Shown piece after piece: positions 46,131-55,471 of a stretch of DNA of 64,000 nt (position 1 is its first letter; each line of letters opens with the position of its first letter). A program made the translations under genes and the position numbers. This DNA is from Buttiauxella noackiae ATCC 51607. GTDB taxonomy: Bacteria; Pseudomonadota; Gammaproteobacteria; Enterobacterales; Enterobacteriaceae. Under the pieces are notes generated by a model. It did no database searches. It was not told where the DNA came from and was given only the letters and a program-made list of their open reading frames with translations. Location: the NCBI RefSeq assembly GCF_001654865.1, contig NZ_LXEO01000051.1, positions 1 to 64,000 of the forward strand, written 5' to 3'.

Positions 46131-46694
46131 ATGCTGCGTTGTGGATGGGTATCCCAGGATCCGCTTTACATGGAGTATCACGATAAAGAATGGGGCGTGC
46201 CGGTAACTGATGGACAGCACCTTTTCGAGATGATTTGCCTTGAAGGACAACAGGCTGGTTTGTCGTGGATAACCGTGCTGAAAAAACGCGAAAACTATCG
46301 TCGCTGCTTTAAAAACTTCGATCCTCAGGCCGTGGCTTTACTGCAACCGGAAGATGTCGACGAACTGGTGCAGGATGCCGGTATAATCCGCCACCGCGGG
46401 AAGATAGAAGCCATTATTAATAATGCGAAAGCATACCTGGCGATGGAAGCCAACGGCGAGAAATTCCCGGAGTTTGTCTGGTCGTTTGTCAATAATCAGG
46501 CGCAGATTACACAGGCGGCAACGCTTGCAGAAATTCCCACAACGACCCCCGCTTCCGACGCGCTATCAAAAGCGCTGAAAAAACGCGGCTTTAAGTTTGT
46601 GGGGTCAACCATTTGCTACTCATTTATGCAGGCCTGTGGGCTGGTCAATGACCACGTCACCACTTGCTTCTGCCATCCAGATAACCTCAAATGA
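46131..46694 (+). CDS. tag: 3-methyladenine DNA glycosylase I
   Basis: 187 residues, the E. coli length. The zinc snap is complete: C4 (MLRCGWV), H17 (YHDKEWG), H175 (VNDHVTTC) and C179. The HhH-like DNA glycosylase core includes EGQQAGLSWITVLKKRENYR, with the catalytic-region glutamate. It excises 3-methyladenine from alkylated DNA. GGAG upstream, and the stop overlaps the yiaC start by four bases (ATGA). Confidence 0.96.
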   Translation: MLRCGWVSQDPLYMEYHDKEWGVPVTDGQHLFEMICLEGQQAGLSWITVLKKRENYRRCFKNFDPQAVALLQPEDVDELVQDAGIIRHRGKIEAIINNAKAYLAMEANGEKFPEFVWSFVNNQAQITQAATLAEIPTTTPASDALSKALKKRGFKFVGSTICYSFMQACGLVNDHVTTCFCHPDNLK

Positions 46695-47131
46695 TTCGCC
46701 GCCTACAGCCTGCTGAAATGGATGAACTGATTAAAATCTGGCTTGCCAGCACTATTCAGGCTCATCCATTTATTAGCGAAAATTACTGGCACGAAAGTGA
46801 GTCCATCGTACGGAATGTTTATATTCCGCAATCTGCGACCTGGGTTTATCTGCACCAGGACAAAATGGTGGGATTTATTAGCGTGCTGGATTCGCTATTT
46901 ATTGGCGCACTGTTTGTTAGCGAACCTTTTATTGGCAAAGGAATTGGGCAAGCGTTGATGGAGCATGTCAAAGCGCTTTATCCCTCACTGAGCCTTGAGG
47001 TTTACCAGAAGAATCATCGGGCAGTACATTTCTACCATCACCAGGGCTTTCGCATTGAAGAAAGTGCCTGGCAAAACGAAACGCACCACCCGACCTGGAT
47101 TATGAGCTGGCAGGCGGAGCAAATGCTGTAA
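46691..47131 (+). CDS. yiaC: GNAT acetyltransferase YiaC
   Basis: 146 residues. [20 protein letters not shown] is the acetyl-CoA pyrophosphate loop, and [20 protein letters not shown] the C-terminal GNAT motif. E. coli YiaC is a lysine acetyltransferase acting on many proteins. Operon partner of tag. Its 3' end overlaps the 3' end of bisC on the other strand by about 32 bases. Confidence 0.9.
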   Translation: MIRRLQPAEMDELIKIWLASTIQAHPFISENYWHESESIVRNVYIPQSATWVYLHQDKMVGFISVLDSLFIGALFVSEPFIGKGIGQALMEHVKALYPSLSLEVYQKNHRAVHFYHHQGFRIEESAWQNETHHPTWIMSWQAEQML

Positions 47132-49430
47132 CTTCCGGTACCGGGCCGAGATACTTTTCGGCCCACACCAGCGATGAGTTTGCAGCACAGCCATTTGCCA
47201 GTCGCGAAGTCGGAATATCGAGCGTTAGCACATTCACCGCACCGTTTTTACACAGCTTTTCATCGTCTAAATCCGGCCATGCCCCCTGGTGAATACAGAC
47301 CACCCCGGGCTTAATGCCTTCTGTTACCAGTGCCCCCACCAGCACCTGCCCACGCGCATTCCAGACACGCACTAAATCACCATCCGCAATGCCGCGTTCA
47401 GCCGCATCTTTTGGATGCAGAGTTAACGGCTCACGTCCGGCAATGGCGTATTTGTCACGCAATGCCGCGTAGTTGAGTTGACTATGCAGGCGGTGTGCCG
47501 GATGAGATGAGAGCAGTTGAAGCTGGCCGGACTGCGCATTGCCTTGCCATTCGTCTGGCGCAATCCAGGTCGGATGCGGCGGGCAATCAGCGTAACCAAA
47601 ACTAGCAATACGTTCGGAATATATTTCAATTTTTCCGCTTGGAGTTTTTAATGGGTTAGCCTGCGGGTCATGGCGGAAATCAGCAAAACGAATAAAAGCG
47701 GCACTCTTCTCACTTTCTGGCATTTCAATTAGTTGGTTAGCTTCCCAGAACTGATGAAAATCAGGCAATTCTATTTGCTGTGCTTCCCCGCGCTTACGGG
47801 CGATTTCATAGAACGCCTCCAGCCATTGCAGCTCGTTTTTCCCTTCCGTGAAACGGGCTTCGCCGCCCTCTTCCCACAAGGCACTGAGTTGTGCAAAAAC
47901 GTCGAAATCATTGCGCGCCTCCCCCTGTGGGGAAACAACCTGCTTCATCGGCACTAAATGCTGGTTGCTGTAATCACCGGTCATCGTTAAATCATTGCGC
48001 TCAAACGATGTGGTGATCGGCAACACAATATCTGCGTGTTTTGCGGCCGCCGTCCAGAAGCACTCGGAAATAACCACCAGTTCCGGTTTCTGCCAGGCTT
48101 TGATCAGACGATTGGTATCTTGATGGTGGGTAAAATTACCGCCACCTGCCCACCAGAGCATGCGAATATCCGGGAATATTTTTTGCTGCCCATTGTGCTG
48201 ATACTCTCCACCTGGGTTTTCCAGCGCCTCAACAATGCGCGCCACTGGGATTTTTTCGACAGCATCAGTACCGTTTGCCACCGTTCCCTGCATTGAACCG
48301 AGCACCGCTGCGCGCCGCGTCGGGTTGCCACCGTTCGCAAAGTGATAAGACAAACCAAAACCACCGCCCGGCGTACCAATTTGCCCCAGCATCGCTGCAA
48401 GCGTGATCAACATCCAGTGCTTTTGCTCGCCATACTGCTGGCGCTGCATCCCCCAGCCTGACATCAGCATCGTGCGATTGCGGCTAAACACCTGCGCCAG
48501 ATACTCAATGGTTTGCACCGGCACACCACAAATTTTCGCCGCCCATTCGGCATTTTTCGGCTGGCCGTCGGTCTCACCCGTCAAATAAGCAGCAAACTTT
48601 TCGTACCCATAAGTACAGCGCGCCAGGAATTCTGTGTCGTGCCAGCCGTGTTTAACCAGCGTATGCGCAATACCCAACATCAGCGCGACATCAGTTCCCA
48701 TATTTGGAGCAATCCACTGGGCATTTTCACCAAAGAAATCCACCGTTTCCGATCGCATCGGATCAATGGCGATCACGGTTTTGCCACTGTTTTTCAGTTG
48801 CTCAAAAAACTTCACACCCTGTTCGTCGCTGGCATTCCAGGCAATCTTTAGTGTGTTCAATGGGTTGGCGCTCCACAACACCACCACATCACTGTGCTCC
48901 AGCACCAGTGGCCAGCTGGTTTGCTGCTGATAAACCTCATTTGAGCCAACCACATACGGCATAATGACTTGTGCCGCGCCGGTGGAATAATCCCCCAAAT
49001 GCCCGGTATAGCCGCCCGCCAGATTCATATAACGCTGCAATAACGTAGACGCTTTATGGAGTACGCCATTGGAACGCCAGCCGTAGGAACCCGCGAAAAT
49101 AGACGCTGCACCATAAGTCGTGCGAATGCGTTGGTGCTGCTGGTGAATCAACAAGAACGCTTCATCCCAGCTGATGCGCACATACTCATCTGCACCTCGC
49201 ACACCTTGTGGTGCCTCGGGTGAGGCAAGAAAACCTTTCCTGGCCATGGGATACTGCACACGGGCTTTACTGTGTACCTGGTCCGGAACTGCGCTTTGCA
49301 ATGAATTCTCATGCCCGGTATCCAATGCCCCTCTGGAAGCGAAGACTCGCTCTCCGTCAGTTTCAACGATCATCGGGCCCCAATGTGCGGCAGTTAGAAT
49401 TTTCTTGTTTGGTGAGAATGCATTAGCCAA
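47100..49430 (-). CDS. bisC: Biotin sulfoxide reductase BisC
   Basis: 776 residues if started at the TTG at 49430, which has GGGGAG upstream and makes the N-terminus ([19 protein letters not shown]) align with E. coli BisC (777). A GTG 17 codons earlier is possible but lacks a ribosome site. A molybdopterin oxidoreductase of the DMSO reductase family, without a Tat signal, hence cytoplasmic. [12 protein letters not shown] carries the serine Mo ligand. It reduces biotin sulfoxide and methionine sulfoxide. Confidence 0.93.
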   Translation of the reverse strand: MANAFSPNKKILTAAHWGPMIVETDGERVFASRGALDTGHENSLQSAVPDQVHSKARVQYPMARKGFLASPEAPQGVRGADEYVRISWDEAFLLIHQQHQRIRTTYGAASIFAGSYGWRSNGVLHKASTLLQRYMNLAGGYTGHLGDYSTGAAQVIMPYVVGSNEVYQQQTSWPLVLEHSDVVVLWSANPLNTLKIAWNASDEQGVKFFEQLKNSGKTVIAIDPMRSETVDFFGENAQWIAPNMGTDVALMLGIAHTLVKHGWHDTEFLARCTYGYEKFAAYLTGETDGQPKNAEWAAKICGVPVQTIEYLAQVFSRNRTMLMSGWGMQRQQYGEQKHWMLITLAAMLGQIGTPGGGFGLSYHFANGGNPTRRAAVLGSMQGTVANGTDAVEKIPVARIVEALENPGGEYQHNGQQKIFPDIRMLWWAGGGNFTHHQDTNRLIKAWQKPELVVISECFWTAAAKHADIVLPITTSFERNDLTMTGDYSNQHLVPMKQVVSPQGEARNDFDVFAQLSALWEEGGEARFTEGKNELQWLEAFYEIARKRGEAQQIELPDFHQFWEANQLIEMPESEKSAAFIRFADFRHDPQANPLKTPSGKIEIYSERIASFGYADCPPHPTWIAPDEWQGNAQSGQLQLLSSHPAHRLHSQLNYAALRDKYAIAGREPLTLHPKDAAERGIADGDLVRVWNARGQVLVGALVTEGIKPGVVCIHQGAWPDLDDEKLCKNGAVNVLTLDIPTSRLANGCAANSSLVWAEKYLGPVPEVTAFAPPASS

Positions 49431-49596
49431 TTCGGGCTCCCCTATTTGCAGGTGTTGTGCAGGTGGCGGCCTGATGGCCACTCAATATTTTGTTTACAAA
49501 TTCAGACGACTCTATAGAAATTTCTACACATTCACACGGCATAATCAACCGCCGCTGAAGTCGCGGTTGAGTTATTAAATTCACAAAGGAAATGAG

Positions 49597-50259
49597 ATGA
49601 AAAAACGCGTCATGATGATTGCCGCCATTGTTTGCGGCACGTTAGCAGTTTCTGGTTGTACGACCAACCCTTATACCGGCGAACGTGAAGCAGGGAAATC
49701 AGGCATTGGAGCCGGTATTGGCTCGCTGGTAGGCGCAGGCGTGGGTGCACTCTCCTCATCGAAAAAAGATCGCGGCAAAGGTGCTCTGATTGGTGCCGCT
49801 GCGGGTGCCGCATTAGGCGGTGGTGTCGGTTATTACATGGATGTGCAGGAAGCGAAACTGCGCGAGAAAATGCAGGGAACAGGCGTGAGTGTGACGCGTA
49901 GTGGCGATAACATCGTGCTTAATATGCCAAACAATGTCACCTTCGACAGCAGCAGCGCAACACTGAAACCGGCTGGTGCGAATACCCTGACCGGCGTGGC
50001 AATGGTATTGAAAGAATACCCAAAAACTGCGGTTAATATCGTGGGTTACACTGACAGCACCGGCAGCCAGGAACTGAATATGAAGCTTTCCCAGCAGCGT
50101 GCAGATGGCGTAGGTAGCGCGCTGATCACGCAAGGCGTGGCAGCAAACCGTGTGCGTACCACAGGTGCAGGTCCGGCGAATCCAATCGCCAGCAACAGCA
50201 CTGCTGAAGGTAAGGCGCAGAACCGCCGCGTAGAAATTACGCTGAGCCCGCTGTCTTAA
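49597..50259 (+). CDS. yiaD: OmpA-like lipoprotein YiaD
   Basis: 220 residues. A lipoprotein signal with lipobox LAVSGC is followed by a glycine-zipper region (GAGIGSLVGAGVGAL, GAAAGAALGGGVGYYMD). An OmpA C-terminal peptidoglycan-binding domain (TFDSSSATLKP, VGYTDSTGSQELNMKLSQQR, NRRVEITL) ends the protein. Outer-membrane anchored. GGAAATGAG before the ATG. E. coli YiaD suppresses BamD defects when mutated or overexpressed. Confidence 0.95.
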   Translation: MKKRVMMIAAIVCGTLAVSGCTTNPYTGEREAGKSGIGAGIGSLVGAGVGALSSSKKDRGKGALIGAAAGAALGGGVGYYMDVQEAKLREKMQGTGVSVTRSGDNIVLNMPNNVTFDSSSATLKPAGANTLTGVAMVLKEYPKTAVNIVGYTDSTGSQELNMKLSQQRADGVGSALITQGVAANRVRTTGAGPANPIASNSTAEGKAQNRRVEITLSPLS

Positions 50260-50280
50260 TCATTGGATTTGGCTATCTCT

Positions 50281-50304
50281 CGCCCTGGGTAATTTGCCAG
50301 GGCG
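50281..50304 (+). terminator. Weak terminator after yiaD
   Basis: CGCCCTGG / CCAGGGCG stem with an eight-base loop, followed by AAGTTTG. A poor T run makes it a weak candidate. Confidence 0.5.
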
Positions 50305-50327
50305 AAGTTTGATAAAAAGCGCTGCAT

Positions 50328-50945
50328 TTACATCGGTGGCGTCAGCCCATCTTTACCGGCGGATATCCCGCGGGCCACCAACTGACCTTTATCGTCTTTC
50401 GTGCCGTGTAAAACGACTTTAGTACCGGGTTTCAACAGTGATTTATCCCCAGGGGTAATCAGCACGACCGGAACGTCATCCGGAACAATGACTGTTTTTT
50501 CCTGATCCTTAACCTTCACCGTCATCGTGCGACCATGACTATTAACCAGTTTTCCGACCGTACCGTTGGTCATGGTATTTACATTTCCGTCGGCAGATTC
50601 AAAAGGGTTAAACCCTTCACCCGATCCCCGTAAGCTCGGTGCGAATACATGTACTTCTAACGCTTTCAGCGTGCCATCAGCCTGTTGCACCGCCGCTGTA
50701 CCAATAAAACTATCAGGTTTGATATCACTCACTTTTGCCTGGCTTATGCTATTCACTTTAGTTTGATCGGTGAGTGCGACATCAAGCTTCTCCCCCTGCC
50801 GCGTGGTGATTTTGAGCGTATTACCATTCACAGCATCGATAATGCCACGCACTGGCCTAATAACATTTTCAGCTGCCGTCGCCATAGAACCAGCACTCAG
50901 CAACAATGCGCTGAGCAGAAAAGCGGAAAAACAGTGCTTAGTCAT
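50328..50945 (-). CDS. Periplasmic DUF5666-like protein
   Basis: 205 residues from the ATG at 50945 (GGAGAG upstream). Signal peptide (FSAFLLSALLLSAGSMATAA). The mature part contains two or three repeats of a small beta-barrel (OB-like) domain: VRGIIDAVNGNTLKITTRQG and GTVGKLVNSHGRTMTVKVKD, with GTKVVLHGTKDDKGQL. This is the DUF5666 pattern; relatives are sometimes misnamed metal ABC transporter permease, though no membrane helices are present. Function unknown; it appears to be a genus-level accessory gene. Confidence 0.65.
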   Translation of the reverse strand: MTKHCFSAFLLSALLLSAGSMATAAENVIRPVRGIIDAVNGNTLKITTRQGEKLDVALTDQTKVNSISQAKVSDIKPDSFIGTAAVQQADGTLKALEVHVFAPSLRGSGEGFNPFESADGNVNTMTNGTVGKLVNSHGRTMTVKVKDQEKTVIVPDDVPVVLITPGDKSLLKPGTKVVLHGTKDDKGQLVARGISAGKDGLTPPM

Positions 50946-51143
50946 TTTCTCTCCAGTATTCAGTTTATGGATCATTAGCACGCTTATTAAGGGTAATTCG
51001 CAAATGAAAACCGGTGAGGAAAGTCGTTTGAAAGAGTGTGTTTAAACATTTCTCTAAATCGTGTGGCGGCAGGCAGTCGCAGCTAAACTATCCATGATAC
51101 GCTGCGTGAATACGCTATCCATCGTGCTGGTTCAGGAAGAAAT

Positions 51144-51446
51144 ATGGCTTACAAATTTGCTCTGATAGTGCTCATCCCACTCGCGGTTATTGGCTGTTCA
51201 TCGACTGACACTTCAGGCTATGACGGGCATAAAACCATTAGCCCGGCAGAGACTAACGAGGCATTAATAATGCGCTCGCAATATCCGGATCAGTATTATG
51301 GACGTGAAAATTTAACCACTGAACAGCGCAGAGAAATAAGCGAGAAAATGCGTGCAGACCGGCTGGAAGCACGAGGACGGCAGGATAACAGCACTGATAG
51401 TGGCGATGGTTTCGGACAGTCGGTTCCCAGCGGCTTCTTTAACTAA
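51144..51446 (+). CDS. Small putative lipoprotein
   Basis: 100 residues. N-terminus MAYKFALIVLIPLAVIGC is a lipoprotein signal with lipobox AVIGC; the residues after the cysteine (SSTD) predict outer-membrane sorting. The remainder is hydrophilic and charged (TEQRREISEKMRADRLEARG). AGGAAG precedes the ATG. No family recognised. Confidence 0.7.
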   Translation: MAYKFALIVLIPLAVIGCSSTDTSGYDGHKTISPAETNEALIMRSQYPDQYYGRENLTTEQRREISEKMRADRLEARGRQDNSTDSGDGFGQSVPSGFFN

Positions 51447-51467
51447 GAAAGTTGAGGGCAGCGCGAG

Positions 51468-52313
51468 TTAATCACGCACTGCCATATCCAACTTCTCTGC
51501 TGCAAACCAGGCAAAAGCGATGACTTTTTCGGCACTCGTTGTGTCGCCATCTTCAATAAACCATGATGCGGACAAACCCGCATAGGCCATTATCCACTGT
51601 AGCAACCGCGTTTTGCCCATACCCGTAGCCTGCGTAACAACTTTAAGCTGTCGTTGAAAACGTGCTCGACGGCCCGCTGTGGGTAGATCAGGGTTACAAA
51701 ACAGGTTCGCATAATCGTAGCCTCGCTCACCGACGAGCCCTTTCGGATCGATTGCCAACCAGCCTTGCTCACCAAAATCCAGAATGTTGTTGTGATGAAT
51801 ATCGCCGTGCAGCGCGACTTCGTTTTGCGCAGATGACAACAGATTGATTGCGACTTCGCGGCACAGGCCGTAAATAGGATTGCTCTGCGTCGAATTAAGA
51901 AGAGAAGCAAACCAGCGGCTCAATGGCACTAACTCGCCAGGCAATACTACTGAGGATGAATGAAGTGTTTCTACAACCTGGCAGATTATCTGGCTCACCT
52001 GTTCATCTTCGTTGTTATTTGCCATCTCAAGCAAAGAGCGATTTCCGCAAGCTCTCTGCATTAACAACGCGTTAGATTCGCAAGCCAGCACTGGAGCTGC
52101 ACCTTTACCATTCCAGCAGTTCATCAGTTTAGCGCCTCGCCGTTCATCTTCATTGAGTGCAACTTTCAGCATTAATGCTTTGCCGTGGCAATCGCGCACA
52201 GGCTGCAAATGGCTGGTATGCGTGATGATTTGCTCACCGTCAGAAGACAAATTCCATTTTTTAATCCAGGGCGTTAGCGTTTCGATTTGATATTCCAGAG
52301 TGGATTTATGCAT
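51468..52313 (-). CDS. APH(6)-like kinase (aminoglycoside/hydroxyurea phosphotransferase family)
   Basis: 281 residues from ATG at 52313. The fold is a small-molecule kinase: VALHGDIHHNNILDF (catalytic loop HGDIHHNN at 169-176) and WLAIDPKG (metal-binding D189, in the position of the APH DFG). RGYDYANLFCNPD matches the APH(6)/hydroxyurea-kinase family that includes streptomycin 6-phosphotransferases. Chromosomal members often have no resistance phenotype, so the physiological substrate is uncertain. It is adjacent to, and reads in the same direction as, the IstR RNA. Confidence 0.75.
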   Translation of the reverse strand: MHKSTLEYQIETLTPWIKKWNLSSDGEQIITHTSHLQPVRDCHGKALMLKVALNEDERRGAKLMNCWNGKGAAPVLACESNALLMQRACGNRSLLEMANNNEDEQVSQIICQVVETLHSSSVVLPGELVPLSRWFASLLNSTQSNPIYGLCREVAINLLSSAQNEVALHGDIHHNNILDFGEQGWLAIDPKGLVGERGYDYANLFCNPDLPTAGRRARFQRQLKVVTQATGMGKTRLLQWIMAYAGLSASWFIEDGDTTSAEKVIAFAWFAAEKLDMAVRD

Positions 52314-52344
52314 GAACAACCAGAGTAGACGCTAGTGAAGTCAA

Positions 52345-52430
52345 AAACAAAAAACCCCGCTGGTGAGGCGAGGTTTTTTGTTTTTGCTGCTTAGTGCTTT
52401 TACTGCTTTGCACATCGCACAACATCAACT
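52345..52430 (-). ncRNA. istR: IstR-type antisense sRNA (antitoxin RNA of tisB)
   Basis: Predicted transcript of about 85 nt. Its promoter on the minus strand is TTGCGC (52459-52464), 17-bp spacer, TATATT (52436-52441); it ends at the terminator at 52349-52379. The 5' portion GTTGATGTTGTGCGATGTGC (52429-52410) pairs with tisB mRNA at 52665-52684 through 18 Watson-Crick and two G-U pairs. E. coli IstR-1 (about 75 nt) blocks tisB translation by pairing at the standby site about 100 nt upstream of the ORF; the target here is 71-90 nt upstream. Confidence 0.85.
52349..52379 (-). terminator. Terminator of IstR
   Basis: Stem CCTCGC / GCGGGG on the minus strand with A and T runs on both flanks (AAAAAA ... 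TTTTTT, then GTTTTTG). It may also end transcription in the other direction. Confidence 0.85.
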
Positions 52431-52532
52431 CCCCAAATATACGACGAAAGCCACAGTGGCGCAAATCCTTGCTGATATTGTGAGCAACGCATAAATCAGT
52501 GGCTTGCGATACTGTTCGCACTTTCATCTTTT

Positions 52533-52552
52533 TACTGTTTATTTATACAGTA
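52533..52552 (+). promoter_or_regulatory. LexA (SOS) box of tisB
   Basis: TACTGTTTATTTATACAGTA, agreeing with the LexA consensus TACTGTATATATATACAGTA at all but two positions (both within the variable centre). A -10-like TATACT follows at 52560-52565, so the box covers the -35 region of the tisB promoter. Confidence 0.9.
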
Positions 52553-52754
52553 AAATGGATATACTGTGTGTGTTGAAAGCGTTGTGCTCTGAGGCCGCAA
52601 ACCGCCGCGCAAATGAAGTCCTGGCTGAAACGGGTGGTGCCGTCAGTGCCTTAACCTCAGAGGGGCACATCGTACAACGTCAACAAATTCAGCAGACTAC
52701 AGGCAGCGGAAAGGCTCGTCGGCTGACAGTGCTCCTGGCGACAGGAGAAAGCGT

Positions 52755-52844
52755 ATGGGCTTGATGGAACTGGCTATTTTGTTTCTGAAACTCATGGTTG
52801 CGTTGCTGCAACTACTTGAAGTCGCCATGAAATACTTCAAGTAA
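52755..52844 (+). CDS. tisB: TisB, SOS-induced membrane peptide toxin
   Basis: 29 residues, beginning MGLMELAILFLKLMVALLQL and ending LEVAMKYFK, aligned without gaps with E. coli TisB. An amphipathic hydrophobic helix with spaced charged residues inserts in the inner membrane, dissipates proton motive force and promotes persistence. AGGAGA lies seven bases before the ATG. Too short for usual gene calling. The long leader (from about 52570) carries the IstR target. A longer frame at 52556-52764 overlaps the start, where E. coli has the untranslated tisA. Confidence 0.93.
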   Translation: MGLMELAILFLKLMVALLQLLEVAMKYFK

Positions 52845-52866
52845 TTCATCGTCTTCAAGTCGCACC

Positions 52867-52895
52867 AAAAGGAGGCGGGAAACCGCCTCCTTTTT
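52867..52895 (+). terminator. Terminator of tisB
   Basis: AAAAGGAGGCGG / CCGCCTCCTTTTT with a GAAA loop and a T run. Confidence 0.9.
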
Positions 52896-53092
52896 ATAAA
52901 CCTCTGTTGCCGTTTCGCTGGCAACATAAATTGCCGTTAAGGCTTTACATGCTGACAATTTATCTCTCATTCAAAAGGTGTCAGGCCATAGGGTTTCATC
53001 GTCTATGTGTGGTAGATTCCTCTCGATTTTTTGGCGTAATCAGTTTTATAAACTGATGATTGGCATCTGAACCCCAAATTACACCTGAGAAA

Positions 53093-54277
53093 ATGAAAAA
53101 GTTAGCCAATATTCACCTGCTGATGATGTTGATTCTGCTGGTTGCTGTCGGGCAAATGACGCAAACCATTTATATCCCCTCAATTCCCGATATGGCTCAC
53201 GACTTCGGCGTGCGCAGCGGTGCAATTCAGCAAGTAATGGCGGCCTATTTGCTGACCTATGGCGTGTCACAACTTGTCTACGGGCCGATCTCAGACCGCA
53301 TCGGCCGCCGCCCGGTCATTCTCACCGGTATGAGTATTTTCATCCTCGCCACAATTTGGGCTCTGTTCACAACTAATTTAACGGCTCTGGTGATTGCCAG
53401 TGCGTTGCAGGGAATGGGGACAGGCGTTGCGGGTGTGATGGCACGAACCATGCCGCGTGACCTTTACGAAGGTGCATCGCTTCGTTCTGCCAACAGTCTG
53501 CTGAATATGGGGATTCTGGTCAGCCCACTATTGGCTCCGGTCATCGGCGGGATGCTTGATTCCGTATGGGGCTGGCGTGCTTGCTATGGCTTCTTGCTAG
53601 TGCTTTGCACCATTGTCGCCTTCTGCATGTTGCGCTGGTTACCTGAAACTCGCCCTGTTCAGGCTAAACCTCAACGACTGGTTGCAAGCTATAAAGCCTT
53701 GCTGGGTAGTGGTTCATTTAATTGTTATCTGCTGATGCTGGTCGGTGGATTGGCTGGCGTAGCCGTATTTGAAGCCTGTTCCGGTGTATTGATGGGCGGT
53801 GTTCTTGGGCTCAATGGTGTAGTGGTGAGTATCCTGTTTATTCTCCCTATCCCGGCAGCCTTCTTTGGCTCCTGGTATGCTGGCCGGGAGAATGCGCGCT
53901 TCTCTTCATTAATGTGGCAAGCCGTATTGAGCTGCCTGTTTGCCGGCATTTTGATGTGGATTCCAGGCTGGCTTGGAATAATGAATATCTGGACATTACT
54001 GGTACCAGCCGCGCTGTTCTTCTTCGGTGCAGGGATGTTATTCCCATTGGCGACCAGCGGCGCAATGGAGCCATTCCCATTTCTCGCAGGCACCGCGGGC
54101 GCGCTGGTTGGTGGGCTGCAAAATATTGGTTCAGGAGCGATGGCGTGGTTTTCTGCGTTGCTGCCACAAACCGGGCAATTCAGCCTTGGAATGCTGATGA
54201 CAGCAATGGGTGTGATGATTTTGTTCTGCTGGCTTACTTTGTCGCATAAGTTTCAGCGACATGGTGAAGCGGTGTAA
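53093..54277 (+). CDS. emrD: Multidrug efflux transporter EmrD
   Basis: 394 residues from the ATG at 53093, the length of E. coli EmrD. Twelve-helix MFS of the DHA1 family; VGQMTQTIYIPSIPDMAHDF in TM1, GPISDRIGRRPVILTGMSIF in loop 2-3 and MGTGVAGVMARTMPRDLYE in TM4 are conserved. It exports lipophilic cations and arabinose in E. coli. tisB and emrD are neighbours in E. coli too. Confidence 0.95.
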   Translation: MKKLANIHLLMMLILLVAVGQMTQTIYIPSIPDMAHDFGVRSGAIQQVMAAYLLTYGVSQLVYGPISDRIGRRPVILTGMSIFILATIWALFTTNLTALVIASALQGMGTGVAGVMARTMPRDLYEGASLRSANSLLNMGILVSPLLAPVIGGMLDSVWGWRACYGFLLVLCTIVAFCMLRWLPETRPVQAKPQRLVASYKALLGSGSFNCYLLMLVGGLAGVAVFEACSGVLMGGVLGLNGVVVSILFILPIPAAFFGSWYAGRENARFSSLMWQAVLSCLFAGILMWIPGWLGIMNIWTLLVPAALFFFGAGMLFPLATSGAMEPFPFLAGTAGALVGGLQNIGSGAMAWFSALLPQTGQFSLGMLMTAMGVMILFCWLTLSHKFQRHGEAV

Positions 54278-54322
54278 CTTCCGCTCACCTTTACGTCACC
54301 CAGCGAGTTAGCTCGTTTGATA

Positions 54323-55246
54323 TCAAACTTGTGATTGCAGCCAGTGTATAAACGCTTCAATTTTTGGCCACTGCCGCCCAGGGAGCGTTGTTGCGTAATA
54401 ATGTTGGTGGCATTTCAATGTCATATCACCAAATGGGGCAACTAACTCGCCGCGATCCAGGCGCTTTTGCACCAGCCTTTTGCGCCCCATTGCCACACCT
54501 ATCTGGTTTACGGCGGCAATAACAGCCAGGTCTGAACGATCAAATCCAATGCCTGAAGATAAAGGCAAATCAATGGAAAAATGTTGCGCCCAGCTATGCC
54601 ATTCGTCCGTACCCGAATCGTTACTCCACGCCTGACGGTCATGCAGCAGCGTGCAGTTTCGTAGGAACTCGGGTTTATTATGCAATTCGAATCGTTGCGC
54701 GTATTCCGGGCTACAAACCGGCAAGATGTCTTCATCCATCAGAAAATGATGGGTTAGCTGCGATGAAGGCGCATCATCAAAATAAAGCGCCAGGTCTACT
54801 CCAGCGCGTTGCAAGTTCACATTGTCGTTGCCAGTGAGAATGGTCAGTGAAATGGAAGGGTAGCGCCGCGTAAAATCGCCTAAAATCGGCACCAGCCAGC
54901 ATTGCGCAATCGAAGGGCGCGAATAAATAGTCAGCAGGCCAGACAGCTCCTGGTTTTTGATATCCAGGATCTCCTGATTCAACGTATCCAGCGATGATTT
55001 CAGCGCCCAAAAAACCCGTTTTCCTTCATGCGTTAACTCAACTTTACGGTGTGAACGCACAAACAGCTGAATCCCCAACTCTTGCTCAAGTTGATTAATC
55101 CGGTGGCTAACCGCACTCGAACTTAGCGAAAGCTCTGCCGCCGCCAGCGCGAAGGATTGATGACGTGCCGCAACTTCAAATGTGTAGAGTTTTGATAACT
55201 GCCAACCGTTAAGCAGGCGGTTTCTGACTTCGCGAATCGGGTCCAT
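54323..55246 (-). CDS. dsdC: LysR-type activator DsdC
   Basis: 307 residues. An HTH at about 33-52 (FALAAAELSLSSSAVSHRIN) precedes the effector domain. The N-terminal MDPIREVRNRLLNGWQLSKL is typical of DsdC (LysR family, about 311 residues). It activates dsdXA in response to D-serine. It is divergent from dsdX with a 225-bp control region. Confidence 0.93.
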   Translation of the reverse strand: MDPIREVRNRLLNGWQLSKLYTFEVAARHQSFALAAAELSLSSSAVSHRINQLEQELGIQLFVRSHRKVELTHEGKRVFWALKSSLDTLNQEILDIKNQELSGLLTIYSRPSIAQCWLVPILGDFTRRYPSISLTILTGNDNVNLQRAGVDLALYFDDAPSSQLTHHFLMDEDILPVCSPEYAQRFELHNKPEFLRNCTLLHDRQAWSNDSGTDEWHSWAQHFSIDLPLSSGIGFDRSDLAVIAAVNQIGVAMGRKRLVQKRLDRGELVAPFGDMTLKCHQHYYATTLPGRQWPKIEAFIHWLQSQV

Positions 55247-55471
55247 AGCGCGTTCCTGAGAGATAAATCATGGCGGTATTGTAAAATACGCCCTCGAAAA
55301 CGTCGTTTTAAGATGTGAAAAATCGAACCAAAATCAAATTAACACCCCTGATTTCGACTTGAATCACTCTTTTGCATCAATCTGGCTCATCTTAGATGCC
55401 ATTTATATCGTTTGTCAGCCAGGAGCAATTTTTATCCAATAGCGGCAGATAAATCGCAGAGTGAGGTGGGT

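Noticed and set aside
52556-52764. Longer plus-strand frame ahead of tisB as a gene
   Set aside because: It overlaps the tisB start, lacks a ribosome site and covers the region that in E. coli is untranslated tisA leader holding the IstR target.
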